Position numbers and translations under genes: made by a program. A stretch of DNA of 64,000 nt from NCBI RefSeq assembly GCF_047511655.1, contig NC_133390.1:117532083-117596082 (forward strand), written 5' to 3'. A model generated the notes under the pieces. It worked only from the letters and a program-made list of their open reading frames with translations. It searched no databases and had not been told where the DNA came from. Of the stretch, positions 24,200 through 35,039 are shown one piece after another; within the stretch, counting starts at the first letter, position 1, and each line of letters starts with the position of its first letter. Origin of the DNA: Castor canadensis (lineage: Eukaryota; Chordata; Mammalia; Rodentia; Castoridae).

Positions 24200-24976
24200 T
24201 GCCCACCTGGCAAAACCATTGCTGAAGGAAAAGAACCTAGGTCATTAATGGATGTTACAATAACAGAAGCCAGTGTACTTCTGACCTCATTGGGAGAACT
24301 GGAGTGCTTTGAAGAGATTCCCTTCCCCTTTGCATCAAATGCAGCTGACACATTGAACAGTGGTTTGCCATTAGGGTATTCATTCAGATAATGTTTTCCT
24401 ATTAAGAATTACAAACTTTAAATACTTTTTAAATCTTGAAAATATTTAAAACAAATTGGAAGGGCATTGTTTCCTCCATATTATTTGCTAATCATTTTGG
24501 ATTTTTTTTTTTAATTTTCAGACAAGTAAGATTTATTGCTCTAGTGTGAGTGAAATAAAATTTTATTAGTGGGAAGCAAATAAAAGTCATTTAAATAGGT
24601 TAAATTTTGTGTTGGATAAATGGTTAGTAAGGTGTTTTTGTCTTTTAAAATTCTTTTTCTCTTTTTTCTTTTAAATTCAATAAAACTATTGGAACCAGCA
24701 GTATTTCAATATGACCTGGGTATGGAGTGGAAGTAATTGGCAGGGCAGTGACGGTCTTAACATGTTTTATCTGACGTGCCCTTGTGTGGGTTGCATTTAA
24801 ATCTTAAACTGTGCTGAAGGGATAACTTTTTATTGTTATGTTGCAGTGGAGTTGGATTACTTAGCTCTGTTTATTGTTCATATCAAATATTTCACACCAT
24901 TTCCACAAAAGGAATAAGGGAGTACTTTTTTTTTATATTTCTGTGTTAAAAATAATCTGTCTGCATCAGAAATTAA

Positions 24977-25001
24977 CATACATTAATTAAATTAATGTAT
25001 G
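24977..25001. repeat. perfect 11-bp inverted repeat with 3-bp loop
   Basis: CATACATTAAT and ATTAATGTATG flank TAA, giving a 25-bp palindrome in the 3' UTR part of the pseudogene. It is AT-rich and may be chance. Confidence 0.9.
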
Positions 25002-25366
25002 ACTGCTTGTCATACATTCTCCTCAACCCCTTAATCTTCTTGAGCTAGAGAGTCTTTGTACTAGCATCATGACTGCTATTATTCACAGCATCATTGTACA
25101 AACACACTTAATGCTATGTTTAATGTAATATGTAATACATATGGTGATTGTTGGGTAATATCAATACATCTGTGGTTTCTTATTTGGTCACGAAATTGCT
25201 TATTTAATTGTTAAACTGGTGAAATCTTGTCATATCAGAACAGATTCCCTTTGGTGTTGTGTCTTCTATATAGGAAATACCTATTGCAGTTAGATTTCAC
25301 CTTGTAGTGTTCATATTTGTGTTTCAAAAAGTACAGTCTGAATTAATTGGTATACATAAGGGAACT

Positions 25367-25558
25367 AAGGATCCACTAGTTATGGTGGCTTCCAGGATGT
25401 GGCCCAGAACCCGGCAAATATGTGAAAATATCAGAGCAACCCAAAGGTTATGAATCTCATCAGTGAATTATCAGCCAAATTTGAAGGTGAAGCAAAATGC
25501 CTGTTGGACAAAGCCCTTGCTGAAGGAAACCAAGCTAGGTCAATTAATGATGTTCCAA
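25367..25558 (+). pseudogene. ST13: second, partial copy of the ST13 C-terminal region
   Basis: The block repeats about 190 bp of the pseudogene at 24066-24258: the end of the STI1-like domain, the stop region and the first part of the 3' UTR (for example AACCCAAAGGTTATGAATC and TTATCAGCCAAATTTG). Differences such as an in-frame TGA near 25421 show that the copies have diverged separately. It has neither the upstream coding region nor the A tail that a fresh retrocopy would show. It may be a local duplication or a fragment of a second retrocopy. Confidence 0.85.
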
Positions 25559-26324
25559 CATTAAAAAATACATGAGAAACACCATTACTTGTTTGGAGCT
25601 TTTAGTACTGTGAAATATTGTGTCTTTTTATTCAACTCTTAAGTACTACAACCATACCCTAAAGATGAAACTAACAAATCACATGGAGTATGTATCTAAA
25701 TAGGAAAATTTCTGAAACCATATGATTATTCAGGTTCTAATTGCTGTACACAGATACATGCATTTGTATCATGAATAAGAGACAAGTGTATGCTGATGAA
25801 CATATTTTTAAAATCCATTAAAAACACCATATATGCTTGGATTTGAAGTTGCCATTGGTCTTTTTGGTCATGTATGTTCTCTGCTGTCAAAATTTCCAAT
25901 GTGTTTTGTACTTAACTCAAGAGGACCAGTTTCTTTTGGACTGTTTGATTGAGCTAATTGTACATGACCTAATTATATTCTAATACTGCATATATTACCA
26001 TAATGTGTAAAATTACTCCTTTGAAAATGTGCCCTGTACTTAAACACTTTGGCTCCATAAATAGAAAAATCTTCATTTTCATAGACAATCATTTTGTAGC
26101 CAGAAATTTTCTTTTTCTGTGCTAAAAATGCTATAAAATATAAAGGAGTTTTCTGCTTATTAAAATATAGTTACTGAATATTTCTAGTAATGTCAAAAAT
26201 AAAAATATGGCTTCAAACTGAAAAAAGAATGATTAGGCTCAGTCTTAATAAACTAAAACTGCTAATCATATTACTTCACATCATTCCTAAGGGAAAAAAA
26301 ACATTTTGTGTTGCTCCTCATGCT
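25559..26324. other. unassigned sequence, perhaps more ST13 3' UTR
   Basis: No frame or repeat is recognised. The first few hundred bases may still be 3' UTR of ST13, which I cannot decide without alignment. Confidence 0.35.
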
Positions 26325-26335
26325 ACACACACATG

Positions 26336-26379
<44 letters not shown>

Positions 26380-26410
26380 CACAGTTACAGATGCATACAC
26401 ACACACACAT
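26325..26410. repeat. (CA)n microsatellite with interruptions
   Basis: About 18 uninterrupted AC units at 26339-26375 follow a short CA run and precede another at 26395-26408. The open frame across it is only a repeat translation. Confidence 0.95.
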
Positions 26411-26463
26411 GCCAAATCTTAGGTAAAAAACAAAACAAAATTCTCTTTAAACATGCCATGCGC

Positions 26464-26750
26464 TAAGGTCTGAATGTTTGTATCTCCCTAAAATTCATGT
26501 GTTGAAATTCTAATCTCCTATATAATTTTGTTAGTAAGACTGATTTTTGAAGGTGATTAGAACTTCCTTATCTCTACTACTGTTGGTGACATAGCAATGA
26601 GCCAACATTGAAGAAAACAGGACCTGGCCAAATATTGTATATATCAGCACTTTAATCTTGGATTTCCCATTTTTTAAAAAGTGAAAAGCAAATTGATGTT
26701 GTTTATAGTTAGTCTATTGTGTTGTTACAGTAGCCCAAGATCATTAAAAT
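26464..26750 (+). mobile_element. MaLR-type LTR (MLT1-like) remnant
   Basis: The order of stretches (AAGGTCTGAATGTTTGTATC, AAAATTCATGTGTTGAAATT, a TTGGATTTCCCA core, and TTGTTTATAGTTAGTCTATTG before GCCCAAGATC) follows the mammalian MaLR LTR family. It is diverged and carries deletions in its middle. A related but partial copy lies at 48370-48545. Confidence 0.65.
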
Positions 26751-28203
26751 ACAGAGTCAACATTGATGTGACCTATGGATACAGATGTATTTCTGTTCAC
26801 AATTTCCATGAATATAATTTGCTAATGCTGTAAGTATATGAGGTCATAGAAGATCATTCCTCAGTAAAAAAAAAAAAAAAAGATAACTGTCATTTGTAAT
26901 GTCTGCTGGTTACAGATTTGGACCTAAATGCTTTACCTTTCTTACTTTACCTACCTTGCTTTAGCTTCCTTTAAAGGAAAACAAAATTAGCCTGAATTCA
27001 ATGAGAAAATTTAATATTCTTATTAAAGATTTATAAATTTTACATAAAGGCTGATGTTAATTTAAAGATAAAATGGAAAAAAAAGAACAAATAAGGTATT
27101 TTTCCAGAAGCTCAGAACTCACAAGTAAGATGTCACAAGTATAAGAGTGTTACAGCCAATCAATAGCTGATGCATTATTAAAACTGAGCCTTTTGTCTTG
27201 ACAGTTGTCAGTATCAAGTTGGGTTTCTCAAAGTTCACCTAAAATTTATTTTGAAAAATAATATTTGAAAGACCCAGGTGAGGACCATAGAAGAGTCTAT
27301 GAGTGCTTAACATTTCTATACAATCATGAACACACTCATCTCTTAAAAATATTTTTGACACATAGTATGAGACCTCAAAGGAATTATACAGTGAAAGCTG
27401 CATTGTAAACTATACTTTTGTGATGATGTAAGTGGTTACACTGCTAACAAGTAGCTCTTTGTTCTTAAAGAGATTTACCTGAGTGAGGATCAGCACTGGT
27501 TTTGTACAATATTTTCAATCAGCAAATTTTCTCAAATAACTCTTAGAAGACAGGCCATAATGCACAGCCACTTTGGTACATTATGTTATGAAGATAGAGA
27601 CTAGTTATTCCTCTAGGCAAAACATGCCAAAGGAGAGTGGATAAATGTAGCAAACTGCAAGGGGAAAAATTACAATAACTCAAGTGTGGTGGAAATGATT
27701 AGGTCATACCTGATTAGAATATGAACTACAAAATTGTGCATGCTTTTATAGTGTGTATAAGGTGCAATAAAGATATAAAAATGAGTGTTCTGCCAGAATG
27801 AGAGTAGTAAAATTAAATAAATAAGATTAATTTGACACAGGAAAACTTTAAACCTTTTTTTTCAAGCGCATTACATATTTATATTTACTGCTGTAGAAAG
27901 CAAATATAATAACAGTTGTTTATCAAGAAATTTCTGCAGGTTATGTATCATTCAGGAATACTTGCAAGGAAATTAATCTGCTACTTTAATACATATAAGT
28001 TCAAGAATTTTTAGAAAGCAACATTCTGGTTTCTGTGAGGAATATGACATCGCCAAAAAATATGACTGATACTTTGTGATTGCAAAAGCTACTTATAAAT
28101 TTAAATATCCTAACCTTGGGCAAAGCCTAGAATAAGTCTTTTTCTCTAAAATACTTACTAGCTAATACTTTGCTTTGTGTCTCTATAGAATATCTGAATG
28201 TTC
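26751..28203. other. unassigned AT-rich sequence with an A16 run
   Basis: A run of 16 A at 26866-26881 is the only simple feature. Otherwise no gene, RNA or repeat is recognised. Confidence 0.4.
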
Positions 28204-28962
28204 TTTTTTTTATTCATTTAATCACATGTACATACATTGGGCCATTTCTTCTCCCTACTACCTGCCCCCTTCTTCTCCCAGCCACTCCCTGTCACTTCCA
28301 AGCAGAATCTGTTCTACCTTTATCTCTAATTTTGTTGAAGAGAAAACATAAGCAATAATAAGAAAGACAAAGCATTTTTTCTAGTTGAGATAAGGATAGT
28401 TATACAGAGAGATTCCTAGCATTGCTTCCTTGTATAAATGTGTTACAACTCAAGTTAATTCATCTCGAACTTGCCTTTTCACTAGTTCCTGATCCCCTTC
28501 TCATATTGACATCTGTCACTTTAAGTTTTCTGTATTAGTGTCTTTGCAGTGGGGACATCAAATACTTTCATGTTTTGGGTTTCTTACCTATCCCCATACC
28601 TCCCGTAGGTGCCCTCCCCTTAGCATGTGACCCAAGTCCAAACACATTGCTGTATGTGCCCTAGATCTAAAATCCATGTATGAGAGAGAACATATGATTT
28701 TTGTCTTCTGAGCCTGGCTAACCTCGCTCAGAATGATGTTCTCCAGTTCCATCCATTTACTTGCACATGATAAGATTTGATTCTTCTTCATGGCTGAGTA
28801 AAATTCCATTCTGTATAAATACCCCATTTTCTTAATCCATTCATCAGTAGTGGGGCATCTTGGCTGTTTCTACAACTTAGCTATGGTGACTAGTGCTGCA
28901 ATAAACATGGGTGTGCAGGTGCCTCGGGAGTAACCTGTGTCACATTCCATTGGGTATTATAT
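28204..28962 (-). mobile_element. L1: 5'-truncated L1 3' end (copy H)
   Basis: The + strand starts with a T run (reverse A tail), followed by the C-rich reverse of the L1 3' UTR and by the end of ORF2. An open frame at 28588-28827 on the minus strand keeps the FYSAMKKNQ and WMELENIILSEVSQAQK motifs of the L1 ORF2 C terminus. The copy is cut at its 5' side at about 28962, the usual result of incomplete reverse transcription. Confidence 0.85.
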
Positions 28963-29300
28963 CATATTTTGCTTTATGAAAGAATGGGCTTCATTATGAT
29001 ATTTTCACACATGTATATAATGCACTTTTATCATGTACATTCCTCACCTCTTTATCCACTGTTGTCCTCTTTTCTCATGCTAGCTCCCTTCCCCTTCCCA
29101 AATAGTTTGTTTTCTATTAATTTCATTTTGGTTTTAAATGTAGATTGCGCAAATGAGAGAAAGTGAGATATTTGTCTTTTTGAGTCTGGGTTATTTCATT
29201 TGGAATGCTGTTGTTTACTTCCATCCATTTTCACTACTTTTTATTTTCAAATTTACAAAAATTTATATTGTTTCTATCAATTCCTCCATTTTTAGTCATT
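28963..29300 (-). mobile_element. L1: fragment of an older L1 3' end
   Basis: On the minus strand this is a second L1 3' end of a different, older subfamily. The ATTGCGCAAATGAGAGAAAGTGAGATATTTGTC text, close to the ORF2 stop, and CTTCCATCCATTTTC near 29215-29233 identify it. Since it repeats the same part of L1 as copy H, it is a separate insertion. Confidence 0.6.
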
Positions 29301-30181
29301 TCCATCTCAAAATAAATTCTCATCAATAATACAATAATCAAAGAATATACATTAAAATAAAAACTAAACATGAAAATGCAGAAGAATGTTGTTGACTTTG
29401 GGCAACTTTATAGCAGATATTATTTCTGAATTAGAATACTGGTAAGGTAGCTAACACAGTGAATAAGGCTACTCAAAATCCTTCCCCTCCCCTGAAAAAC
29501 TTTACAAGAAGACTTTCCAAAGGTATTTGTGTAGCCAGGAAAAAATTCTTTTAAAGTTTTCAGCCATTTATTTCTGTTTATAGAAGCAGAATCATTTTGT
29601 CAGTTATAAAAATAATAAGAAGCATAGTAAAAGTTTCATCATGTGCTCTTTCTACCATCTGGATGGAAGTGGATGTTTGTCTTTGGATAGAAACACTTTC
29701 CATTAAAAAATGGACCACATTCATGAAGTTAATTGACTATCTGCAAGAATAATTTCCATGGAAACCTTAAGTGGTTCCTGTGAAAACGATATCATGTAGT
29801 GTGTCTATCCTCTCCATAGGTAAGAGAAAATACTCATAAGTCATATGGACACTGCTAGAGATGGTGTTAAAATAAAAAAAGTGATTGTCAGAGATGATTA
29901 GAGTAGGAGTCTCTAGGCAGAGATGACAAATATTTTCTTAGGGTGAATTTGTTGGAGATGTAATCATTCATGGGATTCTACATTATTACCAAGGATAAAA
30001 CCCTCTAAATTATGAGCCTTAGAACCATCCAATAAGGTTGCCAACCAAGTCATTTTCTACATATGTGGCTTATAGAAAAAGGTAAAACTGGAGCATTTTA
30101 AAGTTATACAGACAAAAGTGAAACACAAATAGCCATTTGCTCCCAGAACCCTTCTACAACATGGCAGAATTTCCCAAATAC
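29301..30181. other. unassigned AT-rich sequence
   Basis: No gene, RNA or repeat is recognised. Confidence 0.4.
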
Positions 30182-30195
30182 ATAAATAACATGGA

Positions 30196-30270
30196 TTGTA
30201 TGCACATATGAATAAAAAAATGAAAGAAAAAATAAAATAAAAATTAGCCAAAAGAAGAAAATAAAAGTAA
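30196..30270 (+). mobile_element. L1: 75-bp L1 tail insertion
   Basis: Only the last bases of L1 (TTGTATGCACATATGAATAA) and an impure A tail with AAATAAAATAAA and AAAGAAGAAAATAAAAG are present. It is flanked by near-identical 14-bp direct repeats at 30182-30195 and 30271-30284 (13 of 14 equal), which is the signature of target-primed reverse transcription. This is an extreme 5' truncation. Confidence 0.85.
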
Positions 30271-30284
30271 ATAAATAACACGGA

Positions 30285-33200
30285 AGACCCTGTTCTTGCT
30301 ATGTTCTTCTGTTAATAGTAATTGTAAGTGTGCTTTTGTCAGTAAGTGATTTTTCCTTCTTCTATCAATAACATGTTAATCAAAAATTGCATGCTCACAT
30401 AGATTAGGATCTGAATGGAAGGAGTGAGTACTGAAAAATGTAATAGATAAATCCTAAACTGTAGATTATATTTCCCCATCTTGAGCTGTAATGCTCTCTT
30501 TTGCTTTCCTTTTCCTTACTATATTTTTCTTGAGTATGAGAAAGAATCAGTTAATGAATAAGGTGATGATCTAGATTCTGAATAAAAAGACTGCCAGTCA
30601 GCAAATATCATCTACATGTAAAGAGATAGCCTTTCACTTTGGAGAGAACATTTCTGTATTGCCATCTGTATGTTTTAATCCCATTCAAAAATTTCCTTTT
30701 CTGCTATATGTTTTAGGCAAACAGCATAGCTTCAAATTCCTCATCTGTTTTTCTTGTTATTGCCATTGTGCTTTGTATGGATTCTTATCACAGTTAAGGA
30801 AATCTGATGTAAAATAAGGATACAACACAAAATGAAAATTCCCTGATGGCAGATCACTTTCCAAGGTGATGATATATTACATATCACCACAAGTGTCATG
30901 CTTCTATTTAGTATCAAGGTATGTTGAACTATTTCAAAAAAGGAGGTCATCTTAAATATTTGTAGGTTAAAAAATATAAAGCACTCAGGAATTGGCACTG
31001 AGTAAAAAATGTTTTTGTTGAAGCTACATATGTTCCTCCAACATATCATGGATAAGATTTTGATATTATGTTGGGTAACTTTTAATAATTCTGTATAATA
31101 GGATTACAATCACTATGAGAAATATTTTATGTATTATAGTATATTGCATTTTGAATGTGACTATTGTAAATAGTTTTGTCACAGAGATTGAAATGATTAA
31201 ATTCTGCTTTAAAAAAAGAAATACATACATTATTTTTAAAATTAAGAATATAGACATTCATTAGAAATCTTACAAATAAGAAGTGTTTTCTTTGCTATCA
31301 GCTAGATGGTCTCAATATGTGTGAAACTATACAACAATAACAAAATCAGAAATCTGACCTTGGAAAAATAGCATTTTTATGTTCTTAATAAGATCAAGAA
31401 TTATACTTGAATTCATTTTAAATAACTTTCCTTTGACTTTCTTTTCATACTCATAACTTCATTCCAGTCATAAAATTTCATTGTCAATCATCCCTAGTTT
31501 TTCTTTCACCTTTTAAAAATACTATCATAGGACAAGAAATATCTTTAACTTTATACACCAGTTTTCTCCTTACATTTATCTCCTTAAGTTAATCAAAATT
31601 TTTGAAAAAGTTATTGGCACATTTGGACATTATAGCTATCCAAATGTGCCTATTCTCCATCACATAGATATTCAAGAACTTCAGCAGCATGTAGGTAACA
31701 TAAAACATACTGTAACTGTTGGACTGAATGGACCTGAGTTTTTTGGGTGTGGAGATTGTCCCTATCTCCAGAGCTTGTTGCAAAGTCTTGCACACAGAAA
31801 GTCTGGTTAACTGCTTAGTGAATAAAGTGAGCATAATCAATTCTTCCCTCTAACTTAAGGACCTCAAACGTTCAGGCTTCTTTTCAAGCTGGATTTCAGG
31901 CACATGACCAACTTCTGAGTGAGACTTTTACTTGAAATACATTGCACAGAATACTGTAGAGACAGCTATTCCTGGGGCAGAGCATGGCAGAAGTTGGTAT
32001 GAAGCCGATGTGTTAAGGAGACTGGCAGTTCTCAGGAGGCTAAATGTGTTAGTGGTGATTGTAGTTCCAGTACATGAAGACCATCCTATAATTGTTTCAT
32101 GGCAGAAGTGGTAGTGTTATTAGGACATTCTTTTGGTGTTTTTGCAAGTTCTCCTCAAATCTAAGCTTTAAATCTACAGCTATGCATTGTCTAATGGTTT
32201 CTCTACTGTCAAATATTCCATTAAATATTCCTTTTCTGTACTATCTACAAAAAATTAGGTAAGTTGCTTACAAGTAAATCCTAAAAGTTGAAATTAACAA
32301 ATGTATTTATTCAAATGATCAATGAATATTTATGTGACTTCTACATGTCAAATGATTTGAGATTAGTATAAGCAGACTTGTGCATGCCATCTTTGTACTA
32401 AAAGGTTTTAAAGAGATCAAGAGCAAGAAGATAAATATAATTTTCATTTGGTGATTGATTGAAAAACACCATAAATGTCTATAAATCATAGAAAAGTGTA
32501 CCTTGTGGGGTCAAGTTATGCTTTCCTGTAAAAAGTAGCATCTGAAGTAATTACAAAGCAGTGTTTTTGTGGTTCACAGACCAAGATACATAGGAAATAT
32601 CAGGTGACATTTAAACATGCTGTCAAGTATTCCATTAAATATTCCTTTTCTGTACCATCTGCACCTTTAATCTAAATGCTAAACTTTAGACTTAAAGCAG
32701 TGACTCAAAACTTCTGTTAGTTTACCAAAAAATCTGCAATTTCTTTAAATATTGCTTCAAAAAAACCAACCCAGCAAAGGAAAATGAATTGAGAGAAGAG
32801 ACTAGATTTGAAATTTAAATATCAGGATTCAAGGGATTATTTGAATGGCTGATTTTCAATATCAGAGTACTTACAAATATAGATAATACTGTATCCCCAC
32901 ATTAATATATTTTAATAAGGAAGACAAGAGCCTATAAGTTGTGAGTAAAATTATATTAATTAAATCCTATCTACTCCACTTATCCCACTGGCTCAGTTGT
33001 AAAATTTTGAATTTCAGTATTTTCAATTCCTCTTAACAAAAAATCATGGTCACAAATTCATGAGACAAAAATATTATGTAAAAGAATGGGTATACAAGCA
33101 CAAATCTCAATAACTTTTTTCCTATTTCTTATTTTTAACTTGAAAAGCTGATTATGTTAATCAGCTGGAAATGTTAAATAGAAACTTACTAAATTACTTT

Positions 33201-34489
33201 AATGACAATGTTGCCATAGCTTCCATTTCATGTCTAATAATTTTGAGTTAAACTATAGTCTACTCTATATAAGCAGCTATACAGAGTATTTATTCTACAT
33301 AGGTATATTTTTGGACATATGGATATGTATTAAATTATTGTGTGAAAGCTGTCTCTGATCTAAGCAACCTAGAGACCTTGCATGCCAAACTCAAAGAAAG
33401 ATATTTTTAAATTTTTAAAGAAAATTTATATAGTAAAGTTCCAATATTTAATATTTACATTAAGGTAATGTAAATATTACTCTTTTCTGCTAAGAAGTTA
33501 AAGCATCTTTCCTTTCATTTCTAGTGTTTATTCTTAATTTGAAATAGAGTCTAACCAAGAATATTACTCTAAAAATCATTATTTTTGTGTTATATTTCAT
33601 GAAATCTTTGAGATGTATTGGACTTTTTGTTTTGCTCTCCATTAAAACAAATACTATGTTCTGATTATGAAAATTCAGTAAAAGTTGAACAGGATGTCCT
33701 TGTTACTGGACTTGCTGAATAAGGTATTCATGATATAAACAGATGTTTCTGATCTGACATTTCTGTTTCTTTCCTAGAAAGGGATACCTATTTCAGTCAC
33801 ATCAACTTGGACTTTGTGTTAAGGACTTGATGAGCAGCCCCAGCATACAAGCGTAACTTCCTGCAGTCTCAATTTTCCTCAAAACATGATGATTATATGA
33901 TCTATTCTGATGAAGAATTTTTCACTTTCTTCCCACTTACACATTATTATATAATTATTGACATGTGCTACAGTAACAATATAGTACTAATGCATTTGCA
34001 TAAATTTGGGATCTATTATTTCTAATGAGGTTTTACATCACATATCCAGTTTTTCACTGGTATATGTGAGGATTTTTATTTGAAAATGATAGCTAGATGG
34101 ACAGAAAGATATAAAGATTTAGATATATGTAGATATTCTCTTGTCTGTGAATTATGAATAATGTGTTGACCTTTATTCTTTTTTAAACTCATTCTTCCCT
34201 AAGAACATATTCATTTATGTGCTATTCAAAGTGTTTTAGATTTACCTTAAATTTTACCCTTTTAATATAGCATGTGCCAGCTAAAGCTATAAAGCTAAAA
34301 CTAAATTATCTTCTAAACAAGCCTGTCCTTTTTTTCTGTTCAGGTTTTTAATGACTTCCTTAATTGGCAAAGTCTGTAAATGAAACCAAAATTTTATAAA
34401 AAACTGAAAAAATGACCTCTCTGGAAGACTTCAGTACTCTACTGTCATGAATAGGCAGGCCATCCAGAAAAAAAATTAACAAAGAAGCA
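30285..34489. other. long AT-rich region without recognisable features
   Basis: Over about 4.2 kb I see only short frames without domains, no RNA gene and no clear L1 or SINE. A 40-bp sequence is repeated at 32207-32246 and 32621-32660. This is the largest low-repeat stretch in the window and could hold unique or very old repeat DNA. Confidence 0.4.
32207..32660. repeat. 40-bp dispersed direct repeat (two copies)
   Basis: Copies at 32207-32246 and 32621-32660 differ at two positions only and share TATTCCATTAAATATTCC and TTCTGTA. The DNA between them shows no obvious similarity. Confidence 0.85.
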
Positions 34490-35012
34490 AGGTTAGCCAG
34501 GCTCAGAAGATCAAAAGTCAAATGTTCTCCCTCATATGCAGACTTTAGATCTAGGACAAATGCAGCAATGTGGTTGGACTTGGATCTCATGACAAGGGGA
34601 GAGCACTTGTGGGAGATATAGGAATAGGAAGAAAACCCAAAACATGAATGCTTTTGATTTCCCCACTCCAGAGGAACTAATACAGAAACCTTAAAGCAAC
34701 AGAGGTTAACATGAGAAGAGGATCAGGAACCAGTGTAAAGATCATTTAGAGATGGAATCAACATGGGTTGTAACACATTTGTACATGCAAAAAATGCTAA
34801 GAATCTTTCTGTATAGCTATCCTTAACTCAACTAGCAAAAACATGTTGTGTTCTTATTATGCTTATGTCTCTTCTTCAACAAAATTAGAGATAAGGGCAG
34901 AACAGGTTCTGCCTGGAAGTGAGGAGGTGGGAGATGGTGGAGGAGGGAGGCAGGGGAGAAATGACCCAAACAACTATGCATATGTTAATAAAAGAATAAA
35001 AAAATGAAACCT
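34490..35012 (+). mobile_element. L1: 5'-truncated L1 3' end (copy F)
   Basis: It begins in the ORF2 C-terminal text (AGGTTAGCCAGGCTCAGAAG) and runs through the 3' UTR with the G-rich stretch at about 34920-34965 to CATATGTTAATAAAAGAATAAAA at its end. No frame is open on the sense strand. It abuts copy G. Confidence 0.85.
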
Positions 35013-35039
35013 CGGAAGTAAATGACACCATGACCAAAT

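Larger units (their letters stand above)
22945..25366 (+). pseudogene. ST13: processed pseudogene of ST13 (Hsc70-interacting protein), whole retrocopy
   Basis: This is an intronless copy of the ST13 mRNA made by L1 reverse transcriptase. A 5' UTR-like GC-rich lead lies at about 22975-23090, the former coding region at 23091-24199 and a long 3' UTR from 24200 onward, where AATAAA-type signals appear (24554-24559, 24678-24683). The right edge is not sharp; I place it before the second ST13 block at 25367. No promoter is visible, and no introns interrupt it. Confidence 0.85.

Noticed and set aside
24977-25001. Perfect palindrome as regulatory site or terminator
   Set aside because: AT-rich, in a pseudogene 3' UTR, in a eukaryote. 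Chance is enough to explain it.
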